A stretch of DNA of 64,000 bases, taken from assembly GCA_964017065.1 (NCBI GenBank), contig OZ024783.1:8755367-8819366 (forward strand). Reading direction: 5' to 3'. The number at the start of each line of letters is the position of its first letter. Within the stretch, counting starts at the first letter, position 1. Source of the DNA: Haliclona indistincta (lineage: Eukaryota; Porifera; Demospongiae; Haplosclerida; Chalinidae). The notes under the pieces were generated by a model. It was not told the origin of the DNA. It saw only the letters and a list, made by a program, of their open reading frames with translations, and did no database searches. This document shows, piece after piece, positions 1 through 10,633 of the stretch. The position numbers and the translations under genes were made by a program.

Positions 1-1
1 C

Positions 2-3000
2 TGCATATATGCTCATGTTATCCAGATATTCTCTCAAGCTGGTGTGGTTCTGTGGTACAAGGTGCTGGCAATACTCATTGACCTGATTGAGGAGGTCAGA
101 AGAGACTGGTTGGCCACTAATGCTGCCGTCCATTAGTTCACACACAGAAGGAAGACTTAAAGTATGATATGGCTCAAAGAACACGGCATCATGAGTTAGT
201 AGCTCATGACTGCCATCACAACTGAGTACAAATGGTTTATTACGAAGAACAGAGTTGGCTACATTCTTGATAGGAAACAGGTCTGATTCGGGAAGATCAT
301 CTAATGGCCATTTTTGAAGTAACGAGGGCAAGATGAGACACTCAAATGTTTCTAGGTCTGGAGCCAGTTCCTTTTGAAGCTTTAGAATCAGTCTGATCAC
401 ATCACTGCGATGCTTGCTGTACTCCACTGGTCTAGTCATGGCCTTGTTGTAATACATAGTCACTACCACCCAACGCTTTTGCTGAATAACCTCCACTACT
501 GTTGTGATACCTTCCTCATTGTTCCATGAGATACCGTTTAGCCACACTGAACAATTTTGTTCAATTTCATGAAGATTATGAGTCTTAGTATACTTTTCAC
601 TAGGCAGAGGGAAGGTATAGGCTAGACGAAGAAGAAGAATATGAAGAAATCGACTAGTGAGAAATTGATACTCATAGTCCTTGCAACCGAGGCACCATCC
701 AAACCTATCTTGCTTCGCTTCAGTAATAAGAGTTTGTGGTCGCTTAACTTGTAGCAGAGATGGAAAGAAGAGTAAAATCTCGGTTAGGTTTTTGATAGAA
801 GTAGATGGACTTATTGGTTGGAGATTAGTTGTGATTCCTGCCAAATTTACAGGATGGCAGAACTCTAGTCTGATCATGAGCTCTACTAACATTTCTGGAT
901 CATACTGAGGAAAGAGCTCTGCAAGAGATGACATACGGATTATACCAGTACTGCTGGCAATTGGATGAAATCCTTTAAAGTACTTTGGTTTAAACAACTC
1001 TCCATTAACATCCTTCAATATGATTTCTCTCTTCACAACCACCCAGCTCTTCTCTAGGCACTGCTCATTCTTCAGGTAGATAATAACACCTTTACCACTC
1101 AGGTCTTCCAGCAATTCACTGAGGATAGGTACATCTGAAGGTACCAGTGAATCCTCATCTGCTGTAAGAAAGGAGATGAGCTCATATAGCTGACAAGCTG
1201 TCTTCTTTAGTTTCGTTTGAAGAAATGCGTACAGCATGTGGCAGTAGACACTCACAGGTTGAGAATAAGAAGATATGGTAATATGACAGTTTAAAACGTG
1301 AGGAAAAAACTCATTTATAATTTTATCATTGAGTAAACGGCAGTCCATTCCTACCAAGCCTTCATATCTTTGCTTTTTTACTCGCCTGTCAACAAGGTCT
1401 TTCACTAATGTGGTCTTTGTTATCACCTGTTGTTCAGTAAGAAGATCAGTATGACTACCAACAATCATGACACACGATTTTTCTTCAGTTTTGGACGTTG
1501 TACTTTCAATGAAGGTGAGCCAGTGATGAATAGCTTGTACTATCTCTTCTTCACTTTTGCTAAGGTCAACTAGATCAATAAAGATGACTGGTGTCTTTTG
1601 TATGACAGTCTCCATAATAACACTTTGACTAAAGAAGTACTCTGAGTGACCTGCCAAGTCATACAGCACAAAGTTACCAATAGCCTCACTCTTAACAATA
1701 TAGGAATCGATACCAGCAGTGAGAGTCTCCACTTCAGACTCAATTCTATAATGATGACTATGAATGCTGTTTCTTGTGAAATCGGTATCACATTGACGAG
1801 AGAAGTTCACTGCGTCTTGCTCAGCAATCACTTTTGCTAGAGAACTTTTTCCTGCTCCACTGTTTCCAGTAAGAACAACTTTCGTAAATAAATGAATGGG
1901 AAAATCCTTGCGTGACTTTAGAAGAGGTTCGAAAAGTTTCAATAACTGATAGCAGTTATTACTGAAATAAACAATATAATCTGCAGGAGTCTTACCAAAT
2001 TTGTCAATACTCAATGCATCTACTCTTCTATCCTGTAAAAGCAACTGCACAACATCTACATGGCCATAGTTACAGGCCATGTGCAATGGTGTTTTAAACA
2101 CATCATCTGTAATAGCTGGATTGGAACCTTGTTCCGAGATTAAATACTGAATTATGTCAATACGACCATTGCGACAAACGTAATGCAATGCCGTTTTGCC
2201 TCTTGCTCCTTTAACGTTTGGATCACATCGTTGTTCAGTGATAAGGTACTTAACAACATTCAAGTGTCCACCAATACAAGCAATATGGATTGGCATGTCA
2301 CCATCATTGTCTTCAACTGCTGGGTCACAACCTTGTTCTGTGACGAGATATCGAATTATATCCACGTGACCTTTGTTACAAGCATTATGAAGTGTTGTCC
2401 AACCGATTTCTCCCTTAATGTTTGGATCACATCGTTGTTCAGTGATAAGGTACTTAACAACATTTAAGTGTCCATTACCAAGACAAGCAATATGGATTGG
2501 CATGTTACCATTATTGTCTTCAACTGCTGGGTCACAACCTTGTTCTGTGATGAGATATCTAATTATATCCATGTGACCTTTCTCACAAGCAAAATACAGT
2601 GTTGTCCTACCAAATCGTCCTTTAACATTTGGATCACATCGTTGTTCAGTGATAAGGTACTTAACAACATTCAAGAGTCCACAAAGACAAGAAATATGGA
2701 TTGGCATGTTACCATTATTGTCTTCAACTGCTGGGTCACAACCTTGTTCTGTGATGAGATATCTAATTATATCCATGTGACCTTTCTCACAAGCAAAATA
2801 CAGTGTTGTCCTACCAAATTGTCCCTTAATGTTTGGATCACATCGTTGTTCAGTGATAAGATACTTAACAACATTCAAGTGTCCACCAAGACAAGCAATA
2901 TGGATTGGCATGTTACCATTATTGTCTTCAACTGCTGGGTCACAACCTTGTTCTGAGATGAGATATCGAATAATATCCATGTGACCTTTTTCACAAGCAA

Positions 3001-5476
3001 AATGAAGTGTTATCCTACCAAATTGTCCCTTAACGTTTGGATCACATCGTTGTTCAGTGATAAGGTACTTAACAACATTCAAGTGTCCATTACCAAGACA
3101 AGCAATATGGATTGGCATGTTACCATTATTGTCTTCAACTGCTGGGTCACAACCTTGTTCTGTGATGAGATATCTAATTATATCCATGTCACCTTTCTCA
3201 CAAGCAAAATACAGTGTTGTCCTACCAAATTGTCCCTTAACGTTTGGATCACATCGTTGTTCAGTGATAAGATACTTAACAACATTCAAGTGTCCACCAA
3301 GACAAGCAATATGGATTGCCGTGTTACCATTATTGTCTTCAACTGCTGGGTCACAACCTTGTTCTGAGATGAGATATCGAATAATACCCATGTGACCTTT
3401 TTCACAAGCAAAATGAAGTGTTATCCTACCAAATTGTCCCTTAACGTTTGGATCACATCGTTGTTCAGTGATAAGGTACTTAACAACATTCAAGTGTCCA
3501 TTACCAAGACAAGCAATATGGATTGGCATGTTACCATTATTGTCTTCAACTGCTGGGTCACAACCTTGTTCTGTGATGAGATATCGAATTAAATCCATGT
3601 GACCTTTATCACAAGCAAAATACAGTGTTGTCCTACCAAATTGTCCCTTAACGTTTGGATCACATTGTTGTTCAGTGATAAGATACTTAACAACATTCAA
3701 GTGTCCACCACGACAAGCAATATGGATTGACATGTTACCATTATTGTCTTTAAATACTGGGTCACAACCTTGTTCTGTGATGAGATAACGAATTATATCC
3801 ATGTGACCTTTCTGACAAGCAAAATACAGTGTTGTCCTACCAAATTGTCCCTTAACGTTTGGATCACATCGTTGTTCAGTGATAAGATACTTAACAACAT
3901 TCAAGTGTCCACCAAGACAAGCAATATGGAATGGCATGTCACCATTATTGTCTTCAACTGCTGGGTCACAACCTCGTTCTGTGATGAGATATCGAATTAT
4001 ATCCATGTGACCTTTCTCACAAGCAAAATACAGTGTTGTCCTACCAAATTGTCCCTTAACGTTTGGATCACATCGTTGTTCAGTGATAAGATACTTAACA
4101 ACATTCAAGTGTCCACAAAAACAAGCAATATGGATTGGCATGTTACCATTATTGTCTTCAACTGCTGGGTCACAACCTTGTTCTGTGATGAGATATCTAA
4201 TTATATCCATGTGACCTTTCTCACAAGCAAAATATAGCGTTGTCCTACCAAAATGTCCCTTAACGTTTGTATCACATCGTTGTTCAGTGATAAGATACTT
4301 AACAATATTCAAGTGTCCACAAAAACAAGCAATACGGATTGGCATGTTACCATTATTGTCTTCAACTGCTGGGTCACAACCTTGTTCTGTGATGAGATAT
4401 CTAATTATATCCATGTGACCTTTCTCACAAGCAAAATACAGCGTTGTCCTACCAAATTGTCCCTTAACGTTTGGATCACATCGTTGTTCAGTGATAAGAT
4501 ACTTAACAACATTCAAGTGTCCACAAAAACAAGCAATATGGATTGGCATGTTACCATTATTGTCTTCAACTGCTGCATCACAACCATGTTCTGTGATGAG
4601 ATATCGAATTATATCCATGTGACAATTCTGACAAGCAAAATGCAGTGTTGTCCTACCAAATTGTCCCTTAACGTTTGGATCACATCTTTGTTCAGTGATA
4701 AGATACTTAACAACATTCAAGTGTCCACCAAGACAAGCAAAGTGGATTGGCATGTTACCATCATTATCTTGTGATGCTAGATTACAACCTTGTTCAGTGA
4801 TGAGATACTGGATTACATTCATATGACCATTAAAACATGCCTGATGAAGAGGTGTCCAGCCTTGACATCCTGGAGAATTTGCTTCACAATTACATTGTTT
4901 GATTAGGTACTTAACTATATTCAAGTGACCACCAAAAGAAGAAAAATGCACTGGTGCATTAGTGTATAGGTCATGTAATCCTGGGTCACAACCTACTTTT
5001 GTAATGAGATAGTCGACTATATCTATGTGGCCATTGTAGTTAGCATAATGCAACGGTGTCCTTCCCTTTTCTTCTCCACTGTTTGGGTTACAGTGCTGTT
5101 CATTAATTAGGTATTGGACTACTGGTAGGCTACCACCATAAGCAGCATAGTGTAATGGAGTCTGTTTCCAGCTATCACGACACTGAGTGTTACAGTCATA
5201 CATGCTCACTAGGCTGATTACGATTTCCATCCAACCATGAAAAGCAGCCAAATGAAGTAAAGAGACATCTGTACATAGCTTTCCATAAGAATCAATGTTG
5301 CAGCAAACACACAGTGTCCGTATAGCAGCAGGTTGCTGCAGACTAGGAAGGAGCTGTATGGCTTTTTCGTGATCTCCGAGTACGAAGGAGTTAAGACAAG
5401 TCAATTCATTGATATCGTTCAGTGTATCATCCTCCATGGTGTTCACTGATGTCAGTAGTGATATCTGTGTACACAT
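2..5476 (-). CDS. ANK-ROC-COR protein (ROCO copy 1), C-terminus cut by window edge
   Basis: One uninterrupted frame runs from ATG at 5476 (MCTQISLL) to the left edge, 1825 codons. Residues about 70-1170 are roughly 32 ankyrin repeats of about 34 aa (pattern MPIHIAC-GGHLNVVKYLI). Near residue 1205 is a Ras-like ROC GTPase domain with P-loop GNSGAGKSS, switch DLAGHSEY and a G4-like SHTD. A COR-type region follows to the edge (REYLDNMSIYA). The paralogue at 28608-35702 aligns throughout and continues about five codons further to its first splice donor, so only the end of exon 1 and later exons (linker, death domain) should be missing. Family knowledge: ROCO proteins are GTP-regulated scaffolds; ANK-ROC-COR-Death is the DAPK1 order without the kinase. 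Substrate and pathway are unknown. This copy has about ten fewer ankyrin repeats than the paralogue. Confidence 0.9.
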   Translation of the reverse strand, partial: MCTQISLLTSVNTMEDDTLNDINELTCLNSFVLGDHEKAIQLLPSLQQPAAIRTLCVCCNIDSYGKLCTDVSLLHLAAFHGWMEIVISLVSMYDCNTQCRDSWKQTPLHYAAYGGSLPVVQYLINEQHCNPNSGEEKGRTPLHYANYNGHIDIVDYLITKVGCDPGLHDLYTNAPVHFSSFGGHLNIVKYLIKQCNCEANSPGCQGWTPLHQACFNGHMNVIQYLITEQGCNLASQDNDGNMPIHFACLGGHLNVVKYLITEQRCDPNVKGQFGRTTLHFACQNCHMDIIRYLITEHGCDAAVEDNNGNMPIHIACFCGHLNVVKYLITEQRCDPNVKGQFGRTTLYFACEKGHMDIIRYLITEQGCDPAVEDNNGNMPIRIACFCGHLNIVKYLITEQRCDTNVKGHFGRTTLYFACEKGHMDIIRYLITEQGCDPAVEDNNGNMPIHIACFCGHLNVVKYLITEQRCDPNVKGQFGRTTLYFACEKGHMDIIRYLITERGCDPAVEDNNGDMPFHIACLGGHLNVVKYLITEQRCDPNVKGQFGRTTLYFACQKGHMDIIRYLITEQGCDPVFKDNNGNMSIHIACRGGHLNVVKYLITEQQCDPNVKGQFGRTTLYFACDKGHMDLIRYLITEQGCDPAVEDNNGNMPIHIACLGNGHLNVVKYLITEQRCDPNVKGQFGRITLHFACEKGHMGIIRYLISEQGCDPAVEDNNGNTAIHIACLGGHLNVVKYLITEQRCDPNVKGQFGRTTLYFACEKGDMDIIRYLITEQGCDPAVEDNNGNMPIHIACLGNGHLNVVKYLITEQRCDPNVKGQFGRITLHFACEKGHMDIIRYLISEQGCDPAVEDNNGNMPIHIACLGGHLNVVKYLITEQRCDPNIKGQFGRTTLYFACEKGHMDIIRYLITEQGCDPAVEDNNGNMPIHISCLCGLLNVVKYLITEQRCDPNVKGRFGRTTLYFACEKGHMDIIRYLITEQGCDPAVEDNNGNMPIHIACLGNGHLNVVKYLITEQRCDPNIKGEIGWTTLHNACNKGHVDIIRYLVTEQGCDPAVEDNDGDMPIHIACIGGHLNVVKYLITEQRCDPNVKGARGKTALHYVCRNGRIDIIQYLISEQGSNPAITDDVFKTPLHMACNYGHVDVVQLLLQDRRVDALSIDKFGKTPADYIVYFSNNCYQLLKLFEPLLKSRKDFPIHLFTKVVLTGNSGAGKSSLAKVIAEQDAVNFSRQCDTDFTRNSIHSHHYRIESEVETLTAGIDSYIVKSEAIGNFVLYDLAGHSEYFFSQSVIMETVIQKTPVIFIDLVDLSKSEEEIVQAIHHWLTFIESTTSKTEEKSCVMIVGSHTDLLTEQQVITKTTLVKDLVDRRVKKQRYEGLVGMDCRLLNDKIINEFFPHVLNCHITISSYSQPVSVYCHMLYAFLQTKLKKTACQLYELISFLTADEDSLVPSDVPILSELLEDLSGKGVIIYLKNEQCLEKSWVVVKREIILKDVNGELFKPKYFKGFHPIASSTGIIRMSSLAELFPQYDPEMLVELMIRLEFCHPVNLAGITTNLQPISPSTSIKNLTEILLFFPSLLQVKRPQTLITEAKQDRFGWCLGCKDYEYQFLTSRFLHILLLRLAYTFPLPSEKYTKTHNLHEIEQNCSVWLNGISWNNEEGITTVVEVIQQKRWVVVTMYYNKAMTRPVEYSKHRSDVIRLILKLQKELAPDLETFECLILPSLLQKWPLDDLPESDLFPIKNVANSVLRNKPFVLSCDGSHELLTHDAVFFEPYHTLSLPSVCELMDGSISGQPVSSDLLNQVNEYCQHLVPQNHTSLREYLDNMSIYA
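2190..4780 (-). repeat. 204-bp tandem units coding ankyrin pairs (copy 1)
   Basis: The coding DNA repeats with a period of about 204 bp, one pair of 34-aa ankyrin repeats. The units differ by scattered substitutions and 3-bp indels. Because the period is divisible by three, the opposite strand also stays open and gives spurious antisense ORFs. Confidence 0.85.
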
Positions 5477-5491
5477 TAAACTTGTGATGTA

Positions 5492-6032
5492 CCGTAAATC
5501 GGGAAATTTTCGTGTAACAAAATTTTCGTGCGTTAAATTTTCGTGTTAAAATATTTTCGTGGGTCAACCTGCCCACGAAAATATTTTAACAACGAAAATT
5601 TATCAACATGTAAGCAGTTTCTAGCCGAAACTGCATTGCTGATGCTGCTGACAGCTGTAACGATGGCTTGTATTCGTGGTTATTGTGTACACAAGAGTGT
5701 AGGAGCCAGCTGAATGAATGAATGAATCCTGCCCTTTTGTTAGCCTAGGCCAGACCAAAGTTCTCAGCCTCCAGACGCTGCGATCGTCGGAGACGCTCGT
5801 TCCTGACAGCAAAGTAGAAGGTCACTCACGGTCGCTGGCTAAACAGTAACTCCAGGCAGACAGTGTTTCAGCTGCAGCCAAGCTCTTGAGCAAAAACTTA
5901 GACCATACAACTCGCAACTCAACATACACGTGTTTACAAATTTTCGTTGTTAAAATATTTTCGTGTGTTTAATTTTCGTGGTTGGACCTATCCACGAAAA
6001 TATTTTAACAACGAAAATTTCCCGATTTACGG
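5492..6032. mobile_element. 541-bp MITE, TA target duplication
   Basis: Terminal inverted repeats begin CCGTAAATCGGGAAATTTTC at the left and mirror this at the right. Subterminal TTTTCGTG motifs recur. TA flanks both ends (5490-5491, 6033-6034). The paralogous site upstream of ROCO copy 2 (35713-35722) reads GATGTATATTGC without the element, a direct empty site. TA duplication fits Tc1/mariner-type mobilisation. It separates the ROCO copy 1 start from its upstream sequence by 541 bp. Confidence 0.9.
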
Positions 6033-6034
6033 TA

Positions 6035-6700
6035 TATTTCATTGCAACACTACCATAGAAGAGGAAATTTTTGAGGGGATTTTTTTCTCAAGGACTAGAC
6101 CATGCAGCCTTGAAAATTAAATCACCAAATTTAAGGTGGCGGGTTACCAGAATTAATGATATTCATGACTTAGCAAGTATCTTTATTTCCTAGCCATGGG
6201 TATTTGTACAGACTGACTTGCAGAGTGCAGTTTGCTTGTCTATCGATAGACTTTGACCATACCAAGTTTCAGCCGCGCAGCGTTAGCTATAGCGGAAAGA
6301 CAAGCCCGCCTTGTGGCAACCACAAACGATCAGTTGGAGATTTTAAGTTGTGTGAAGCAAACGAAGCTAAAACTGCTCAAGCAAGCTCTCCTGCCATCTG
6401 TGCAGAATCTGTTGCATGGATTTCACTCGTACGCGATATTACAGCTGTATGCTGCAGGCAGCACCGCTATAAAATAACGTACAAGCTACTTAGCCAGGCT
6501 TTTTCTCGAAATATTAAAAACAGCATAATATCTGAATTCAATCTGGGACAGCCACATTATGAATATTCATTAATTTTTGCACGCTCAGTTCACACGCACC
6601 TATCTTTCCTCATTCTGGACACGCGCCTGGAAGAGGTACACCAACATCTGTACAAACAGGGTTGAACAGCTTAGTTTGTCTCGTGCGGTACCGTAGCGCT
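6035..6700. other. Duplicated upstream block, no gene seen
   Basis: This matches 37508-38169 base for base over most of its length, and its first ~120 bp also match 35714-35830. It is the 5' flank of the ROCO genes and probably contains promoter and 5' leader. The 153-aa plus-strand ORF here is broken differently in the other copy, so I do not call it coding. Confidence 0.6.
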
Positions 6701-7860
6701 TAGGGCTGTGCAATAATTATTGGAAAAGGTATCATGATACTATTATTGCTAAAACAGTGACTAACTAGGCACCAAAGGTGCAGATGCCTCGGTGGAACAT
6801 TTGGCATTGACATACACAATAAATTGCAGCTGTTATACCATTCTGTACAGCAATTACAAAGAAATAGTTATGCAATCAGAAGCCAATCAGTGCTGACCAC
6901 AATTCAACTGGGCATGTCTACAATGTTCAGTACAGCCCATGCCGGCCCATGCATACTGAACACGAGTGAGACAGCTTCCATACCTTGCTTAAAAATTTCT
7001 CTAGACCTGGGCTGCTACATGTGTCCTGTGGTGAAATTCTAACCTATCAGCTTCTAAGTAGTCAACTGCAGTGGATAGCTTTGCGAATACCAGATCGCCA
7101 GCAACAACCACATGATTGAGATAGCGTCCATAGCTTGCTTACACAATTTCTTTAGACATGCGCTGCTATCCTGTAGTGAAATGCTAACCTATTAGCTTCT
7201 AGGCAGTCAATTGTGCATAGTTTTGTCTACGGAGAACTCTAAATCGCCATTGATCAGCGAGGTAAGCATGCAAATTACGCCATAACTCACGAACAGAGTC
7301 ATACAACCAAAATCGTTACAATTCATTTTAAAGCAAATAACGACTATGATTGCTGATAAACTAACAGTACGATGATCCGACTACTAAGGTGCAGATTGTG
7401 TTTCTCCCTGCTACGTTCGACCATCACTTGTTTGAAGGGGTCCAGATACTCAAAAACCAACTTCACCAACCTGCTTACCACAGATCCAGCCTTAGTGGTG
7501 GCTGAGGGGCAGGTCCCTCATTGACTGATTTGTATTCCCTGGTCATATATTAACCTGAAATATTTTCTTATCATTTTCTTTTCATCTATATTATTGCTGT
7601 ACTAGTGCATTGCGCTTGCTCAGTTTATTTCAAAATTTTGAAAACATGGCAAAAAAAGTTACTTTAGCATGTGTTGCACATTTCAGCGCTTAGTTTTCAG
7701 CGAGCAACTAGAATTCTGCCGACAGACAGACAGATTCACAGATGTACAAACCGACTAACGTAATTCTAGTAGTACACGATATTTTTCTTCAATATCATAT
7801 TGCGGTACATTTTATTAATATCGCAGTAATCCTAAAATATCGAAGTATCGCACAGCCCTA
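6701..7860. mobile_element. hAT-like non-autonomous element, 1.16 kb
   Basis: The ends are TAGGGCTGTGCAATA and, inverted, TATCGCACAGCCCTA, typical hAT termini. Flanks GTAGCGCT (6693-6700) and ATAGCGTT (7861-7868) match at 6 of 8 positions, as expected for an old 8-bp target duplication. No transposase frame is seen. A 704-bp version sits at the paralogous place (38170-38873), so insertion preceded the segmental duplication. Confidence 0.75.
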
Positions 7861-7868
7861 ATAGCGTT

Positions 7869-8340
7869 ACACTGTGTGAGATCAAGAATAGAAAATGTAC
7901 TATTTTCACGAGGACATGTACAAAATAACATGTTATCAAGAATGGACCGAACAACAACTAAAAACTAGGAACAGGTACAGAACCACTTTTCAGCAGAGTA
8001 AACAAGCTGCTTAGCGTTTCACAACGCTTGTCCAGCCGCTTCGTCAGTTAGCAATCAGTACTCAAGTCGTCTTTACTATCAAAGTGTACGCAGAACATTC
8101 TAGTCAATCACCAGAGCTTGACAACGTGCCGTGACAGTGACTCCTTTTAACAAGGTCGCCAAAAGCTACCTTAGAAACGACCTCGTTGCGGCAACGTTAA
8201 ATGTTTAACCCGTAATGAGGATGTAAAATCAGCTCGTAATACAAAATGTATTTGAATGGGCACCATTTCCAATCCCTGTTGGTATACTAGTTGTATCTAT
8301 GGTTGAACGCTCCTTTCTCTTAGATGATGTCATAATGGGT
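7869..8340. other. Duplicated spacer, no gene seen
   Basis: It aligns with 38874-39381. I see no coding frame conserved between the copies. Confidence 0.5.
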
Positions 8341-8865
8341 TAGGCCTCGGTCACACTACAATAAAATTGGCGACATCGACAAGATCGACGTCATTTCTCC
8401 GGGTATGTCCGTTATATTCGTTGTCGTGCCATTGTCGTACAGTAGACGTTGTCGCGCCATTGGAGCCCAAGATTACGACTGCGACAGCTGTTATATGACT
8501 GCAACAAAGCTAGTATTGAGCCAAATTTGCATGCTACAATCCCAAGATAACCCAATATCGAACAAAAATTATCTAACAGCTCCCCCCGGAGAGACTGACA
8601 AACTGGTGATTATGAGGAAAAGCTACGGGAGCATTGTTGAATGGCCGACGATCAGCTTGCTGGCTTCGAAAAGGACTCATGCCTTAAAATACAGTGAACT
8701 GTACATTCTCAAAAGCCTTGTTAGTTGGCAAAGGAGTGTAGCAAAGCGGTAGTCTCTCAAGACGATACAACAGCAAGGCGGGTAGTGTGACTGCATGCAT
8801 TTGCTGTCGTGACAGTGATTGCAGTAATTTGACGTCATCTCTATCGTAGTGTGAACGAGGCCTTA
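8341..8865. mobile_element. MITE with GGCCTCGGTCACACTAC termini
   Basis: About 20 bp of inverted termini (TAGGCCTCGGTCACACTAC left, GTAGTGTGAACGAGGCCTTA right) bound 525 bp. The left end recurs at 39382-39453 in the paralogous segment, where the rest has been deleted. Confidence 0.7.
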
Positions 8866-9125
8866 GCCAGACCATCACATCCTGTAGTCAATTGACAAGC
8901 ATATCAAAGCTCAGGCAGCTTCTTGAGTCCCCTGATTGTTTTGATTAACGTGTTAAGGTGGCGCTTCAGCGGAAACAAGAAATAGTTAACATTATTCATA
9001 TTTTATGCAGATACCTTTCATTTTTTCTACAATACTTTTACTTATGTGTGTGGTGCCTAGTCACCTAGTGGCTCCTCTTACTATTCTAAGTTTGAGTGCT
9101 GTTGCATAAACAGAATTAGTGGTAC

Positions 9126-9451
9126 CAGGAGCGTATAAGGGGAAGGAGTGTGTAACTAATATAAATATCGGAGCCTAATGTCTGCTGCTTGCGCTGCGTG
9201 ACCAAAAACCTTCCTTATAAGGAAGGTTTTGCTGGACGCATAAGACGGCGAACGCTTGCTTGTTGTAACGCTTGCTCTGCCTGAACGCTTGCTTGTTCTA
9301 GCCGGAGACGGGTAGGACGAAACGTGGATGCAAGCCACAACACACGAAGGCCCAAGTTCCAAGTAGCAACAGCGCATGGCGGCGGACTTTAGACTTCAAT
9401 ATTACTAAGTGTATACGGTAGTTGAACGCTCCTTCCCCTTATACGCTCCTG
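9126..9451. mobile_element. MITE with 7-bp target duplication (family H, copy 1)
   Basis: The left end CAGGAGCGTATAAGGGG is mirrored at the right end. Exact 7-bp repeats GTGGTAC flank it (9119-9125, 9452-9458). A second copy, 249 bp, lies in ATM intron 3 at 45015-45263. Confidence 0.85.
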
Positions 9452-10633
9452 GTGGTACGGACGATGCCTGCTGGTGGGCATCAGGTACACTATGTGCGAC
9501 AGCAGCACAAGAGAGACAGAGAATAAATACTACAGATACACTTGCCTTCTTGTGCTTCACATGCAATTACATCGTTTGTTTCCAAAATTAATAAAGCCTG
9601 GCTTCTTGAATACTACAGTGGACCACACGAAGAGACTGTAAAAGTATGTTTTTGACATTTTGTTTCATATCTCAGGAACCAAGTGTGCTATGATCATGTA
9701 GCAGGTACCATTATGATCCTCTATCCTTACTGAACACACTCATTGATATGGCTTTGTGTTACGTGACATGGGAGTGTCACAACATGGCGGCGTGTCACAC
9801 CCACTGGAACGACAGTTTTTAGTTAGGATTTCCAGAACTACTAGTAGTTAAGATTTCTCATTACAACCTTCACCTAGAGCGCTAACCAGCGGGCAAGTGT
9901 CCGTCTTTAACTAGCGTTAGTTCGACGACGGGGAGCAAAAGATGGGTTTCGCGACAAGCCAAAACTTTATGAGCGGGAAATCCGATTCCGTGGGAGTTAA
10001 GCTCCAATACTAGGAGACTGCACAGCCAATACATCCATCCACACTTTGCCACACACTACGTCTCCCTATAAATGTGCACAGCGACAAACGAGACTCTTTC
10101 CTGCTCGAGTGCTGTTTTCTTGCCGCCATCTTGCTAATTTAATGGATTTTGTGATGTCACAAGTTGGTTATTAACATGTGTTGCATCATAACTATTACAC
10201 TGATTTATTCAATGTGTTTTCAATAGTTACATGCATGACGCTTTAGACAGCCAATAGTTATTATGCGTGACATCACAAAATCCATTAAATTAGCAAGATG
10301 AAGGCAAGAAAACAGCACTCGAGCAGGAAAGAGTCTCGTTTGTCGCTGTGCACATTTAAAGGGACACATAGTGTGTGGCAAAGTGTGGATGGATGTATTG
10401 GCTGTGCAGTCTCCTAGTATTGGAGCTTAACTCCCACAGAATCGGATTTCCCGCACCTAAAGTTTTGGCTTGTTGCGAAACCCATCTTTTGCTCCCCGTC
10501 GTCGAACTAACGCTAGATAAAGATGGACACTTGCCCACTGGCTAGCGCTCTAGGTGAAGGTTGTAATGCAGCGTTAAGAAATCTTAACTACCAGTAGTTC
10601 TGGAAATCCTAACTAAAAACTGTCGTTCCAGTG

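Noticed and set aside
1570..1791. 73-aa minus-strand ORF
   Set aside because: Out of frame with the ROC domain, which covers the same bases in the ROCO frame.
2183..4774. Plus-strand repetitive ORFs antisense to ROCO copy 1
   Set aside because: Same cause: shadows of the ankyrin-coding repeat.
2190..4780. CRISPR-like regular repeat array
   Set aside because: The units are contiguous 204-bp coding repeats without unique spacers, in an intron-containing eukaryotic locus.
6204..6665. 153-aa plus-strand ORF with a counterpart at 37673-38139
   Set aside because: Indels between the two copies shift frames freely, so no coding constraint is visible.
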